NCBI GenBank assembly: GCA_041395325.1 | Contig: JAWLAT010000011.1 | Coordinates: 71,779-135,778 of the forward strand | Length of the DNA stretch: 64,000 bases | Reading direction: 5' to 3' | Source: JAWLAT01 sp041395325 | GTDB lineage: Bacteria > Pseudomonadota > Gammaproteobacteria > Xanthomonadales > SZUA-5 | In this document: positions 56,299 to 64,000 of the stretch, one piece after another | Numbering within the stretch: the first letter of the stretch is position 1 | Layout: the number at the start of each line of letters is the position of its first letter | Notes under the pieces: model-generated | The model's database searches: none | What the model was told of the DNA's origin: nothing | What the model saw: the letters and a program-made list of their open reading frames with translations, nothing else | Program-made: the position numbers and the translations under genes

Positions 56299-57252
56299 AT
56301 GAACATCCTGCTGGCCAATCCACGTGGCTTCTGCGCGGGCGTCGACCGCGCGATCGAGATCGTCGAGCGGGCGCTGGATTTGTTCGGTGCGCCGATCTAC
56401 GTCCGCCACGAAGTCGTGCACAACCGCTTCGTGGTCGGTCGCTTGCGTGATCGGGGGGCGGTCTTCGTCGATGAACTCGATGCCGTGCCCGATGGCGCGA
56501 CGGTGATCTTCAGCGCCCACGGGGTGTCGCAGTCGGTACGCCGCGAGGCCAGTCGACGCGGACTGCGGGTTTTCGATGCCACCTGTCCGCTGGTGACCAA
56601 GGTGCACATGGAAGTGACCCGCCATGCCCGTGCCGGCCGCGATGTCGTGCTGATCGGCCACGCCGGGCACCCGGAAGTGGAGGGCACGCTCGGTCAGTGG
56701 GATCGCGAATCCGCGCGAGGCGACATTCACCTGGTCGAAACGGTGGCCGACGTGCAGACCATGCAGGTGTCGCAGCCGTCCCACCTGGCCTACACGACCC
56801 AGACCACCTTGAGCGTGGACGATACGCGCTCGGTGATCGAGGCGCTGCGCGCGCGGTTCCCGGCGATCCAGGGACCGCGCCACGACGACATCTGCTACGC
56901 CACGCAGAACCGCCAGGATGCAGTGCGGGCGCTGGCTGAGCAGACCGAACTGGTGCTAGTGGTCGGCTCGGCCAACAGTTCGAATTCCAACCGCTTGCGC
57001 GAACTGGCTCAGAAGCAGGGCGTGCGCGCCTACCTGATCGATGGTCCGGAGGACATCGATCCGGACTGGCTCAACGGGGTGACTTCGGTCGGCGTAACCG
57101 CCGGCGCCTCCGCGCCGGAGTCGTTGGTGCAGCAGGTGGTGGCCCGATTGCGCGTGGCCGGTGGCGACAGCGTGCGCGACCTCGATGGCGTGGACGAGCA
57201 CATGGTCTTTGCGCTGCCCAAGCAGCTCAGGGTGGCGGTGGTCACGCGATAG
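56299..57252 (+). CDS. ispH: 4-hydroxy-3-methylbut-2-enyl diphosphate reductase
   Basis: 317 residues. It is the last enzyme of the MEP isoprenoid pathway, a [4Fe-4S] protein. The three cluster cysteines are Cys12 (PRGFCAGVDRA), Cys96 (DATCPLVTKVH) and Cys199 (DICYATQNRQ). Also seen are EVVHNRFVV and GSANSSNSNRL. Length is normal. It ends the conserved envelope and isoprenoid block and converges with the PLP enzyme gene, 2 bp away. Confidence 0.97.
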   Translation: MNILLANPRGFCAGVDRAIEIVERALDLFGAPIYVRHEVVHNRFVVGRLRDRGAVFVDELDAVPDGATVIFSAHGVSQSVRREASRRGLRVFDATCPLVTKVHMEVTRHARAGRDVVLIGHAGHPEVEGTLGQWDRESARGDIHLVETVADVQTMQVSQPSHLAYTTQTTLSVDDTRSVIEALRARFPAIQGPRHDDICYATQNRQDAVRALAEQTELVLVVGSANSSNSNRLRELAQKQGVRAYLIDGPEDIDPDWLNGVTSVGVTAGASAPESLVQQVVARLRVAGGDSVRDLDGVDEHMVFALPKQLRVAVVTR

Positions 57253-57254
57253 CG

Positions 57255-58376
57255 CTAAGGGGCGGACCGGTCGATCGCGCCGCAAAGGTCCGCCCACAGA
57301 TCCTCCATCGCTTCGATGCCGACACTCAGTCGCAGCAGCGTGGGGGGCAGGTGGCTTTGTCCGGCGAGGGCGCCACGGCGTTCCATGGTCGATTCCACCG
57401 AACCCAGGCTGGTCGCGTGACGGATCAGTCGGGTGTTGCGGCACACGGCCTCGGCCATCGCCGCGTCGCCGTGGAGATCAAAGGACAACATGCTGCCGAA
57501 GCCGCGCAGGACGCGGCAGGCAACCGCATGGGTGGGATGAGTGGACAGGCCGGGATAGCGCACCACTGAAACCTTGGGATGGGCCTGCAGCCGCTCGGCC
57601 AGTGCCATCGCGTTGTCTTGGGCTTTCGCCAGTCGCAGGGCGAGCGTGCGGACGCCGCGAACGGCGAGGAAGGCTTCCAGTGCGCCCGGCGTCGCCCCGT
57701 TGAGTTCGCGCGAATGACGCAGACCTTGATACAGGGCTTCGTTCGTGGTGCTCAGACTGCCGCAAAGCAGATCCGAATGACCGCCGATGAACTTGGTGGC
57801 CGATTGCATCGACACGTCGGCGCCCAGCGCCAGCGGCTGTTGATTCAGTGGCGTGGCAAAGGTGTTGTCGACGGCCAGAATCGCGCCGGCCTTGCGCGGT
57901 GCCTGGCAAATGACTGCCAGATCGGCAACGGTCAGCAGCGGGTTGGAGGGGGATTCCAGCCAGATGAGGTCGGCTTGGCCGGCTGCCTCGACCCAGCGAG
58001 CGGTGTCGATCGCGGCCAGCCGCGTCACTTGCCAGCGGCCGCGGTTGGCACCGTCATTGGCCAGCGTCGCCACCCCTTGGTAGACGTCATCAGGCAGCAC
58101 CACGCGCGCGCCGACCGGCAGTTGATCAAAGACGGCGGCTACGGCCGCCATGCCGGAAGCGAAACTGATGGCCTGACCGCCTTCGAGGCCACCGATGATC
58201 GCCTCCAGCGCTTCCCAGGTGGGCGTGCCCTCGTTGCGGGCGTACTGGCGTCCGGCGCCGATGAGGAAGTTGGACGCGGCGATCAAGGGCACGTTCAGCG
58301 GTGCGCCGGCGCTATCCGTTCGCCCCGCGGCGATCAGCCAGGAATCGGTTTGCAGCGAATCTGCAGCGTGAGACAT
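57255..58376 (-). CDS. Cystathionine gamma-synthase-like PLP enzyme
   Basis: 373 residues of the Cys/Met-metabolism PLP family. Visible: RNEGTPTWEALEAIIGGLEGG (substrate loop region), FASGMAAVAAVFD, WLESPSNPLLTVADL, AVDNTFATPLNQQPL and the PLP-binding Lys195 in SATKFIGGHSDLL. The family includes cystathionine gamma-synthase (MetB), cystathionine beta- and gamma-lyases and homocysteine synthases. The short length and N-terminus favour a gamma-synthase or lyase, but activity cannot be fixed by eye. Stand-alone gene. Confidence 0.85.
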   Translation of the reverse strand: MSHAADSLQTDSWLIAAGRTDSAGAPLNVPLIAASNFLIGAGRQYARNEGTPTWEALEAIIGGLEGGQAISFASGMAAVAAVFDQLPVGARVVLPDDVYQGVATLANDGANRGRWQVTRLAAIDTARWVEAAGQADLIWLESPSNPLLTVADLAVICQAPRKAGAILAVDNTFATPLNQQPLALGADVSMQSATKFIGGHSDLLCGSLSTTNEALYQGLRHSRELNGATPGALEAFLAVRGVRTLALRLAKAQDNAMALAERLQAHPKVSVVRYPGLSTHPTHAVACRVLRGFGSMLSFDLHGDAAMAEAVCRNTRLIRHATSLGSVESTMERRGALAGQSHLPPTLLRLSVGIEAMEDLWADLCGAIDRSAP

Positions 58377-58586
58377 CGAGATACCTTGATGGCCGTAGTG
58401 GCGGGTGAGATCGGAGCCTGTTTTGGCTTGGGCAGCACACTAGTCCGCGGACTTTCCACGAACAAGTGCGGATTGGTCGCCTGGTTGACAATTGGGCACA
58501 ACGCAACCTTGGGATGAGGTTCTGCAGGATCGGGCCGATTGATGGGTCTGGCCAGTGACGCGCGCCTGCCTCGGTCGTGGTGAACG

Positions 58587-58874
58587 TCATTCAGCCAACA
58601 CGAAGCGCCTCACGACCCAGCGGAAGGTCAGCCAGGAGACCAGCGCGGTCAGCAGGAAAGGTATGCCGATCAGGCTCAGCTGGTACGCGCCGAAATCGTG
58701 CACGGGCACCCACATGGCAAGAAACATGACCCAGATTGCGTTGAAGGCAATGCTCACGATTGAGACGATCAGGAAGTACACGGCCCAGGACCGCAGCAAT
58801 GTCCGGTTCGACACCGACCGCTGCTCCGTGTGGGTCAGCTCAGTTCGCGGTGGCGCGTAGGGGCTTTCGGACAT
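58587..58874 (-). CDS. Hypothetical two-helix membrane protein
   Basis: 95 residues from ATG 58874. A polar N-terminus (MSESPYAPPRTELTHTEQRS) resembles the Pro-rich start of small inner-membrane proteins in this lineage. Two hydrophobic helices follow (AVYFLIVSIVSIAFNAIWVMF and YQLSLIGIPFLLTALVSWL, split by a charged loop). Family unknown. Confidence 0.6.
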   Translation of the reverse strand: MSESPYAPPRTELTHTEQRSVSNRTLLRSWAVYFLIVSIVSIAFNAIWVMFLAMWVPVHDFGAYQLSLIGIPFLLTALVSWLTFRWVVRRFVLAE

Positions 58875-59312
58875 GGCATCTCGTGTAGCGTGCAGCGGAA
58901 GCTGAGCTACGCTAGCGTCGGCAAAGCTGCTGAGCAAGGGGCGCGAGCCAACACGGCCGAGCTGACGTCGACCGACCGTTCGAGCCCGTTGGTTGAAGTT
59001 GCTTCAACGGCCCGCATCGCCCAATGCGGCAACGCGTTGTCGTCCGAGGATCCACGCTTGGACCGTTGCCGCATCCAGACGAAGTCGATCGATCGAGATG
59101 CCGATTGACGACACACTGTGCCGAGCCATTGCCGGATTCCGGGCCATGAGCAGAGCGATGTTCGGGAAACGAGATGTTCAGGTCAGTTCAGGGAGGCGTG
59201 TGGTGATTTTTGGCGTGCACAGCGGCAGGACACGTGGGCATTCGCCCCGAGGTGTTCAGCCGAAGCCGAAATCGGCCAGTACATGGCCGCCAGCACCTGA
59301 GTTGCGCCGAGC
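58875..59312. other. 438-bp region without a recognised gene
   Basis: It lies between a minus-strand membrane-protein gene and a plus-strand unknown gene, so it should hold divergent promoters. I see a perfect GTTGAAG-TTG-CTTCAAC hairpin (58992-59008) and no terminator T run after it. Small open frames on both strands show no recognisable motif; a decayed gene cannot be excluded. Confidence 0.4.
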
Positions 59313-59903
59313 ATGACGTCGGCTCGCCGTCCGCGCTTGCGCGCAGCGGACATCGATGCCGTCATGGTCGCCATGCGCGCGGGTGCCACGATCCTGCGTG
59401 GTGGCTCGAGGGCCCATTCGACGCTCGGTGTGGATGAGCAGGGATGGTACTGGGAGCATTTTGATGAAGGCGCCGTCGAGCGGGTGCCGGCGGACGAGCG
59501 CGCCTTCCGGAGTCTGGTCCATGATGACCCGAGCTTGCTGTTGCCGTTGCTGCGGCGGCCCCACTGGGAGGCTTTTCAGCGCGCTTTGATGTCCGATGAC
59601 ATCCCGGCTGCACGCAAGGCCCTGCGGGGCTGGCTGCGCTGGGGCGATCCGATGCGGCACGGGTTCACCTGGTTGGCCTTGCTGAATTGGCCCAGGTGCC
59701 AGCCTGATCCCTCAGTGATTGACGCCTTGCGGGAACGCATTCGCGACTACACGCTGTGGCATCTGTTCATGGAAGCTCATGCCTGGACTCGAGGCCCGGA
59801 AATCCGCGAAAGGGCACTGCGCTTCCTGGATCAGGTGCTTTCGATGGTAGGCGATGAGGTCGATGGGACCGAGCGATTGAGGAAAGCCTTCGCGGGGCTG
59901 TAA
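59313..59903 (+). CDS. Hypothetical protein
   Basis: 196 residues, soluble, no signal peptide. The N-terminal third may be a small beta domain (GATILRGGSRAHSTLGVDEQG then WYWEHFDEGAVERV). The rest is helical and Trp/Arg-rich (WEAFQRALMSDDIPAARKAL, IRDYTLWHLFMEAHAW). I do not recognise a family. It stands alone. Its coding bias looks genuine (a long frame without shadows of comparable quality). Confidence 0.6.
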   Translation: MTSARRPRLRAADIDAVMVAMRAGATILRGGSRAHSTLGVDEQGWYWEHFDEGAVERVPADERAFRSLVHDDPSLLLPLLRRPHWEAFQRALMSDDIPAARKALRGWLRWGDPMRHGFTWLALLNWPRCQPDPSVIDALRERIRDYTLWHLFMEAHAWTRGPEIRERALRFLDQVLSMVGDEVDGTERLRKAFAGL

Positions 59904-59993
59904 CCGCTGGCTTGTCGGATCAACCTCGACCATCGGTCAGCGGGTTGAGCAACCGCGATCATCCTTTCGATGACCGCGGCTGCGGGATCCGTC

Positions 59994-61523
59994 TCAGCCC
60001 AGATCGAACTTGATGCCCTGAGCCAGCGGCAGTGCATCGGACCAGTTGATCGTGTTGGTCTGGCGCCGCATGTACACCTTCCAGGCGTCCGAGCCGGACT
60101 CGCGACCACCACCGGTTTCCTTCTCACCGCCGAAGGCGCCGCCAATCTCGGCGCCGGAAGTGCCGATGTTGACGTTGGCAATGCCGCAGTCCGAACCGGA
60201 GGCCGACAGGAAGCGCTCGGCAGCCTTGACGCTGTCGGTGAAGATCGCGCTGGACAGACCCTGTGGTACCTCGTTCTGGATCTCGATGGCTTCTTCCAGA
60301 TCGCGATAGGGCAGCACGTAGAGGATCGGCGCGAAGGTCTCGGTGTGGACGACTTCGTGGTCATGCGGCAGGCCGGTGATCAGTGTCGGCTTGACGAAAT
60401 GACCGGCGCGGTCGCTGAGGGCTTCACCACCGCAGACGATGGTGCCACCAGCCGCCTTGGCGCGTTCGACCGCGGCCAGATAGCGATCGACCGAGCTGCG
60501 ATCGATCAGCGGCCCCATCAGCGTGGCGGGATCGGTGGGATCGCCGATGCGCTTCTCGATCTGCTGATAGGCCGCCGCCACCTTGCTCACCAGCTCATCA
60601 ACCAGCGATTCGTGGACGATCAGGCGGCGGGTGCTGGTGCAGCGCTGGCCGGCGGTGCCGACCGCGCCGAAGACGATGGCCGGGATGGCCAGCTTCAGGT
60701 CGGCGGTCTGGTCGACGATGATCGCGTTGTTGCCACCCAGTTCCAGCAGCGAGCGACCCATCCGGCGGGCCACGCGCTCACCGACCAGGCGACCGACCTG
60801 CGAGGAGCCGGTGAAGCTGATCAGCGGAATGCGGTGGTCGTCGACGAAACGCTGCGCCAGCTCGGTGCCAGCGTCGTTGAACAGGAAGAACAAATCCGGG
60901 AAGCCGGCATCGGCCAGCGCCTCGTTGCAGATCTTCATCGAGGCGACCGCCGTCAGCGGGGTCTTCGGCGAGGGCTTCCAGATGCAGATGTCGCCACAGA
61001 CGGCGGCGATGAAGGCATTCCAGCTCCATACCGCGACCGGAAAATTGAAGGCCGAGATGATGCCGACCAGCCCCAGCGGGTGCCACTGCTCGTACATCCG
61101 GTGGCCCGGACGCTCGGAGTGCATGGTCAGGCCGTAGAGCTGACGCGACAGGCCGACCGCGAAGTCGGCGATGTCGATCATCTCCTGCACTTCGCCATCG
61201 CCTTCGGCCTTGATCTTGCCCATTTCGGCGGCGACAAGCGTACCCAGCGCATCCTTGTGCTTGCGCAGGGCTTCGGCGCACAGGCGGATGGCCTCGCCGC
61301 GGCGCGGTGCCGGCGTGCTGCGCCAGACCTTCAGGGCGGCCTGGGCGCGCTCGATGATGGTCTCGTAGTCACCCTCGGTACTGGCGTACACGGTACCCAG
61401 CGTCGCGCCGGTGGCGGGGCTTTCCGAGACGATGGCCGCCCCGCGATGGCTGCTCCACTGGCCCTGGCCCAGATAGGTGCCGGACTCTTCCTTGCTCAAA
61501 CCGAGTGGCGTCAACAGATCCAT
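59994..61523 (-). CDS. amaB: Aldehyde dehydrogenase of the ALDH7 type (alpha-aminoadipic semialdehyde/P6C dehydrogenase)
   Basis: 509 residues, full-length. ALDH catalytic residues are present: Cys295 in GTAGQRCTSTRRL and the Glu of LLELGGNNAIIV, with NAD motif FTGSSQVGRLVG. The N-terminus (GTYLGQGQWSSHRGA) and the stretch GIISAFNFPVAVWSWNAF match the ALDH7/antiquitin group, whose bacterial members oxidise L-piperidine-6-carboxylate to 2-aminoadipate in lysine breakdown. The exact substrate is an inference from that subfamily. Start ATG 61523. It is followed, in reverse, by no lysine-pathway partner. Confidence 0.85.
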   Translation of the reverse strand: MDLLTPLGLSKEESGTYLGQGQWSSHRGAAIVSESPATGATLGTVYASTEGDYETIIERAQAALKVWRSTPAPRRGEAIRLCAEALRKHKDALGTLVAAEMGKIKAEGDGEVQEMIDIADFAVGLSRQLYGLTMHSERPGHRMYEQWHPLGLVGIISAFNFPVAVWSWNAFIAAVCGDICIWKPSPKTPLTAVASMKICNEALADAGFPDLFFLFNDAGTELAQRFVDDHRIPLISFTGSSQVGRLVGERVARRMGRSLLELGGNNAIIVDQTADLKLAIPAIVFGAVGTAGQRCTSTRRLIVHESLVDELVSKVAAAYQQIEKRIGDPTDPATLMGPLIDRSSVDRYLAAVERAKAAGGTIVCGGEALSDRAGHFVKPTLITGLPHDHEVVHTETFAPILYVLPYRDLEEAIEIQNEVPQGLSSAIFTDSVKAAERFLSASGSDCGIANVNIGTSGAEIGGAFGGEKETGGGRESGSDAWKVYMRRQTNTINWSDALPLAQGIKFDLG

Positions 61524-61615
61524 GATGTTTCTCCTGCAGCTGAAAGGCGCTGCCCGGACCGCCCATGGGTGGCCCGTTTGCCTGCGCCTGATGAATGAAA
61601 CCGATGTCGGGGTTT

Positions 61616-61692
61616 TGGCGTCCCGGACAGGAGTCGAACCTGTGACCTGCGCCTTAGGAGGGCGCCGCTCTATCCAGCTGAGCTACCGGGAC
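61616..61692 (-). tRNA. tRNA-Arg (anticodon CCT)
   Basis: The minus strand reads a complete cloverleaf: acceptor GTCCCGG paired with CCGGGAC, D-arm TAGCTCAGCTGGATAGAGC, anticodon loop CTCCTAA centred on CCT, T-arm with GGTTCGACTCC. The 3' terminal CCA is encoded (after discriminator G), giving 77 nt. It reads AGG codons. Both neighbours lie on the minus strand too; no attachment-site repeat was found around it. Confidence 0.95.
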
Positions 61693-61809
61693 CGCGCGAT
61701 GGGAGGCGATTCTAGCGCGTCCGATGGATGTGGCCCAGCGAACAGCCTGAACAGGGTTTCAGCGCTTTGAGTCTGCCAAGGCCGTTCCGACTGCCGGTCC
61801 GTCCCAACC

Positions 61810-62415
61810 CTACTGTGGCCGCACGGTCTCCAGCGTCGCCCACGGCCGCGTTTCGCCTTCGGCGGCCGGAAACTGGACGGTGTGCCAAAGGCCATCACCG
61901 CCCTTGACGGCGTTGAGATCAAAGCGGAAGCGCCAGGTACCCACCCCGAAACGGGATTTGGCGAACTGCAGCTCGCGTGCCTCCGAGGGTAGAAAGCGCG
62001 GAGTGGGTCCGTTCTCGCCGTCCTCCAGACCGTTGAAGCGCAGGGTGTTGGCCGTCCAGCCACGCACCTGCCACCACAACGGACTGGCGGCATCCGGCGG
62101 TGCCTGATCGGGCTGATCCAGTGGCCATTCACCCAATTGAGCTGAGACGTGCAGCGCGCGCGGGCCATCCAGTTTGGGTGTATCCAATGCCAGATCCAGC
62201 GTGCCAAAACTCAGTTCCGGCAGCCCCAGGCACATCCACACATAGTCATCGTTCTGATAGACCCACAGGCGTACGCCCTGGTCCAGGTCCTGGCTGAGCG
62301 CGCCCAGTTCGGCGTACTCCGAGCAGCGTCCGTCGAGCAGCGGCGTCTGCAGTGCAGCAGCGGACTGGAAGGGCAGCAGGGACAGGCTGGCCGTCGCCAG
62401 CAGGCATCGAATCAT
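61810..62415 (-). CDS. Hypothetical exported protein with CBM9-like beta domain
   Basis: 201 residues from ATG 62415, which opens a signal peptide (LLATASLSLLPFQSAAA). The mature part has the look of a beta-sandwich: LLDGRCSEYAEL near the start, then VRLWVYQNDDYVWMCLGLPE and TLDLALDTPKLDGPRALHVS, resembling CBM9-like or DOMON-like sugar/heme-binding folds. This is an impression, not a proven match. It lies just downstream of the tRNA in chromosome coordinates and is divergent from the acyltransferase gene. Confidence 0.6.
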   Translation of the reverse strand: MIRCLLATASLSLLPFQSAAALQTPLLDGRCSEYAELGALSQDLDQGVRLWVYQNDDYVWMCLGLPELSFGTLDLALDTPKLDGPRALHVSAQLGEWPLDQPDQAPPDAASPLWWQVRGWTANTLRFNGLEDGENGPTPRFLPSEARELQFAKSRFGVGTWRFRFDLNAVKGGDGLWHTVQFPAAEGETRPWATLETVRPQ

Positions 62416-62556
62416 GGGCTGAGCAGGGGCTTGGGTAGCGGCCCATTGTGGCATGGAGTCCGCATCTGGGGGCTCTGCGAGCGGGGCTCGTCCCTCGGCC
62501 GCTCTCGGTCGCCGAAAGACGTTAGGCTATGAGCGGCCGGGGAGGGCGCTGACGAC

Positions 62557-64000
62557 ATGAAGATCAAGACACTCAATCCGCTGGATGCTTCGTGGCTGCT
62601 GGTGGAGTCGCGCGACACGCCCATGCACGTCGGTGGCCTGATCATCTTTCAGCTGCCCGAAGACGCGCCGGAGGATTTTTTCCGCGACCTGGTGGCCGAT
62701 TTTCGCAACTCGCTGAAGTTCGCGCCACCGTGGAATCAGAAGTTGCGTTCGCCGACGCTGAAGGGTCTGATGCCGGTGTGGGAAACCGCCGACGACATCG
62801 ATCTGGAGCACCATCTGCGTCACAGTGCCTTGCCTCGCCCGGGTGGGGAGCGAGAACTGGGGCAACTGATCGCTCGGCTGCACAGCCAACCGCTGGACAT
62901 GCATCGACCGCTGTGGGAATGCGCGCTGATCGAAGGGCTGGAGAACCGCCGCTTCGCCATCTACACCAAGATGCACCACTCGATGATCGACGGCATCAGC
63001 GGCATGAAGATGCTGGTGCGCTCGATGGCCACCGACCCGGAGGCCAGTCGGGCTCTGCCGGCCTTCTGGACCATCGGGGCGGCCGGTGAAAAGCCCAAGG
63101 GCAAGCTGAAGAAAAAGCTCAAGCAGGCCCAGGCCGCGGCGCCAGCGGCACCCTCGGCGGCCGAAGTGCTGGCCGAGGCGTGGGATCTGGTTCGGGGGCA
63201 GGTGGGCTCGGTGCCAGGTGTGTTGCGGGCCTTCGGGACGATGCTGGGCGGCCTGACCCGCAAGGCCAACAAGCTGATGATCCCCTTTGACACGCCCAGT
63301 TCGATCATCAACGGGCGCATTCGCGGTCAGCGCCGATTCGCCACCCAGATCTACGCGATCGAGCGCCTGCGACGTGTCGCCCATGCCGGTGGCGGCACAC
63401 TTAATGATGTCGTGCTGGCGATCTGCGGCAGCGCCCTCCGGCGCTTCCTGCTGGAGATCGACGAGTTGCCGAAGAAGCCGTTGACGGCTGGCATTCCCGT
63501 ATCGGTCCGGCCCAAGGATGACGAGGGCACCGGCAATGCGATCACTTTCATCATTGCCACGCTGGGCACCGACATCGCCGATCCCATCGAGCGCCTGCTG
63601 GCGATCCGGGATTCCACTCGCCGGGCCAAGGAACACATGCAGAACCTGCCACGGCAGGCGATGACGCAGTACACGATGGTGCTGATGGCGCCGTACATCC
63701 TCAGCCTGGTCAGCGGCATGGGTGGCCGCACCCGGCCGATGTTCAACGTGACCATTTCCAACGTGCCAGGTCCGGATCAGCCGCTGTATTTCCGCGGCGC
63801 GCGGATGGAGGCGACCTATCCGGTGTCGCTGGTCTCCCATGGGCAGGCACTCAATATCACCTGCCAGAGCTACGCCGGGCAGCTGGCGTTTGGCTTCACC
63901 GGCTGCCGCGACACCTTGCCGCACATGCAACGGTTGGCCACTTACACCGGCGAGGCGCTGGAGGAACTGGAGGCGCGGCTGCTGGGCACCGAGGTGATGC
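62557..64000 (+). CDS. Wax ester synthase/diacylglycerol acyltransferase (partial, runs off the window)
   Basis: 481 residues are visible from ATG 62557 (GGAGGG ten bases upstream), and the frame stays open to the window end, so the stop lies outside. It is a WS/DGAT family enzyme. The catalytic motif HHxxxDG is present as H140-H141-S-M-I-D145-G146, and the N-terminus MKIKTLNPLDASWLL and the late FNVTISNVPGPDQPLYF are family signatures. It joins acyl-CoA to fatty alcohol or diacylglycerol for storage lipid. A Lys-rich linker (about 180-200) is unremarkable. A 467-codon open frame on the opposite strand is a shadow. Confidence 0.92.
   Translation, partial: MKIKTLNPLDASWLLVESRDTPMHVGGLIIFQLPEDAPEDFFRDLVADFRNSLKFAPPWNQKLRSPTLKGLMPVWETADDIDLEHHLRHSALPRPGGERELGQLIARLHSQPLDMHRPLWECALIEGLENRRFAIYTKMHHSMIDGISGMKMLVRSMATDPEASRALPAFWTIGAAGEKPKGKLKKKLKQAQAAAPAAPSAAEVLAEAWDLVRGQVGSVPGVLRAFGTMLGGLTRKANKLMIPFDTPSSIINGRIRGQRRFATQIYAIERLRRVAHAGGGTLNDVVLAICGSALRRFLLEIDELPKKPLTAGIPVSVRPKDDEGTGNAITFIIATLGTDIADPIERLLAIRDSTRRAKEHMQNLPRQAMTQYTMVLMAPYILSLVSGMGGRTRPMFNVTISNVPGPDQPLYFRGARMEATYPVSLVSHGQALNITCQSYAGQLAFGFTGCRDTLPHMQRLATYTGEALEELEARLLGTEVM

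Noticed and set aside
61616..61692. tRNA-Arg as a genomic-island insertion site
   Set aside because: No integrase and no repeated tRNA 3' end were seen within the window on either side.
62527..63930. 467-codon minus-strand open frame at the right end
   Set aside because: It mirrors the WS/DGAT gene, which has HHxxxDG and ISNVPGP motifs but no stop within the window.

Overview
The window is GC-rich, densely coded bacterial chromosome. It suggests a gammaproteobacterium close to the Lysobacterales (Xanthomonadales). The reasons are the order murJ-ribF-ileS-lspA-ispH, an RpfG-like DUF3369/HD-GYP regulator, AcnA-type aconitase, a SPOR gene coupled to hemE, many long secreted proteins, and a D-G-F-E motif in two exported proteins that I associate with this lineage. 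The genus is not determinable by eye. No plasmid, phage, CRISPR array, integrase or transposase was seen. The accessory signal is non-coding repeats, fusions and small orphan clusters.

Layout. 1-6 kb: tail of a CBS protein, LCAT-like lipoprotein, ExoD and CNNM/CorC membrane proteins, an alkyltransferase-like repair protein, HD-GYP regulator. 6.3-10.5 kb: sucA-sucB with a strong terminator, then a 274-bp non-coding element with three-way-junction symmetry (10512-10785). 11-17.3 kb: MFS transporter coupled to an FG-GAP lipoprotein, then a DUF1800/DUF1501 pair. 17.3-21.6 kb, minus strand: serine hydrolase, CorA, DUF2461 protein and an SRAP-GNAT fusion. 21.8-30.3 kb: penicillin-acylase family enzyme, SecB-like protein, ribosomal protein bTHX, hutI with a sodium symporter, beta-helix protein, small exported protein.

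30.4-44.4 kb: acnA, NYN-LOTUS protein, DUF3185 protein, amidohydrolase, TPR-PAS-GGDEF protein, an acyl-CoA dehydrogenase/kinase pair resembling the 4-hydroxyacid route (ACAD10/11, LvaA/LvaC), zinc-ribbon protein, PAS-GGDEF-EAL protein, YafK-type L,D-transpeptidase. 44.5-46.1 kb: a SUKH-like gene, a frameshifted gene and a small membrane gene, which look like a recently acquired or decaying cluster. 46.1-57.3 kb: rlmJ, the WGR-SPOR-hemE operon joined by ATGA overlaps, and murJ, ribF, ileS, lspA, ispH. 57.3-64 kb: a cystathionine gamma-synthase-like enzyme, two unknowns, an ALDH7-type dehydrogenase, tRNA-Arg(CCT), an exported protein and a WS/DGAT acyltransferase cut by the window edge.

How the genes connect: sucAB and acnA serve the TCA cycle. 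hutI and the ALDH7 enzyme feed amino-acid carbon in, and the dehydrogenase/kinase pair may feed hydroxyacids into beta-oxidation. The final acyltransferase would store acyl chains as neutral lipid. Three proteins (HD-GYP, GGDEF, GGDEF-EAL) would set cyclic di-GMP. MurJ, LspA, IspH, the SPOR protein and the L,D-transpeptidase are envelope functions. Long open frames antisense to sucA, acnA, ileS and other genes are GC-driven shadows and are not annotated.
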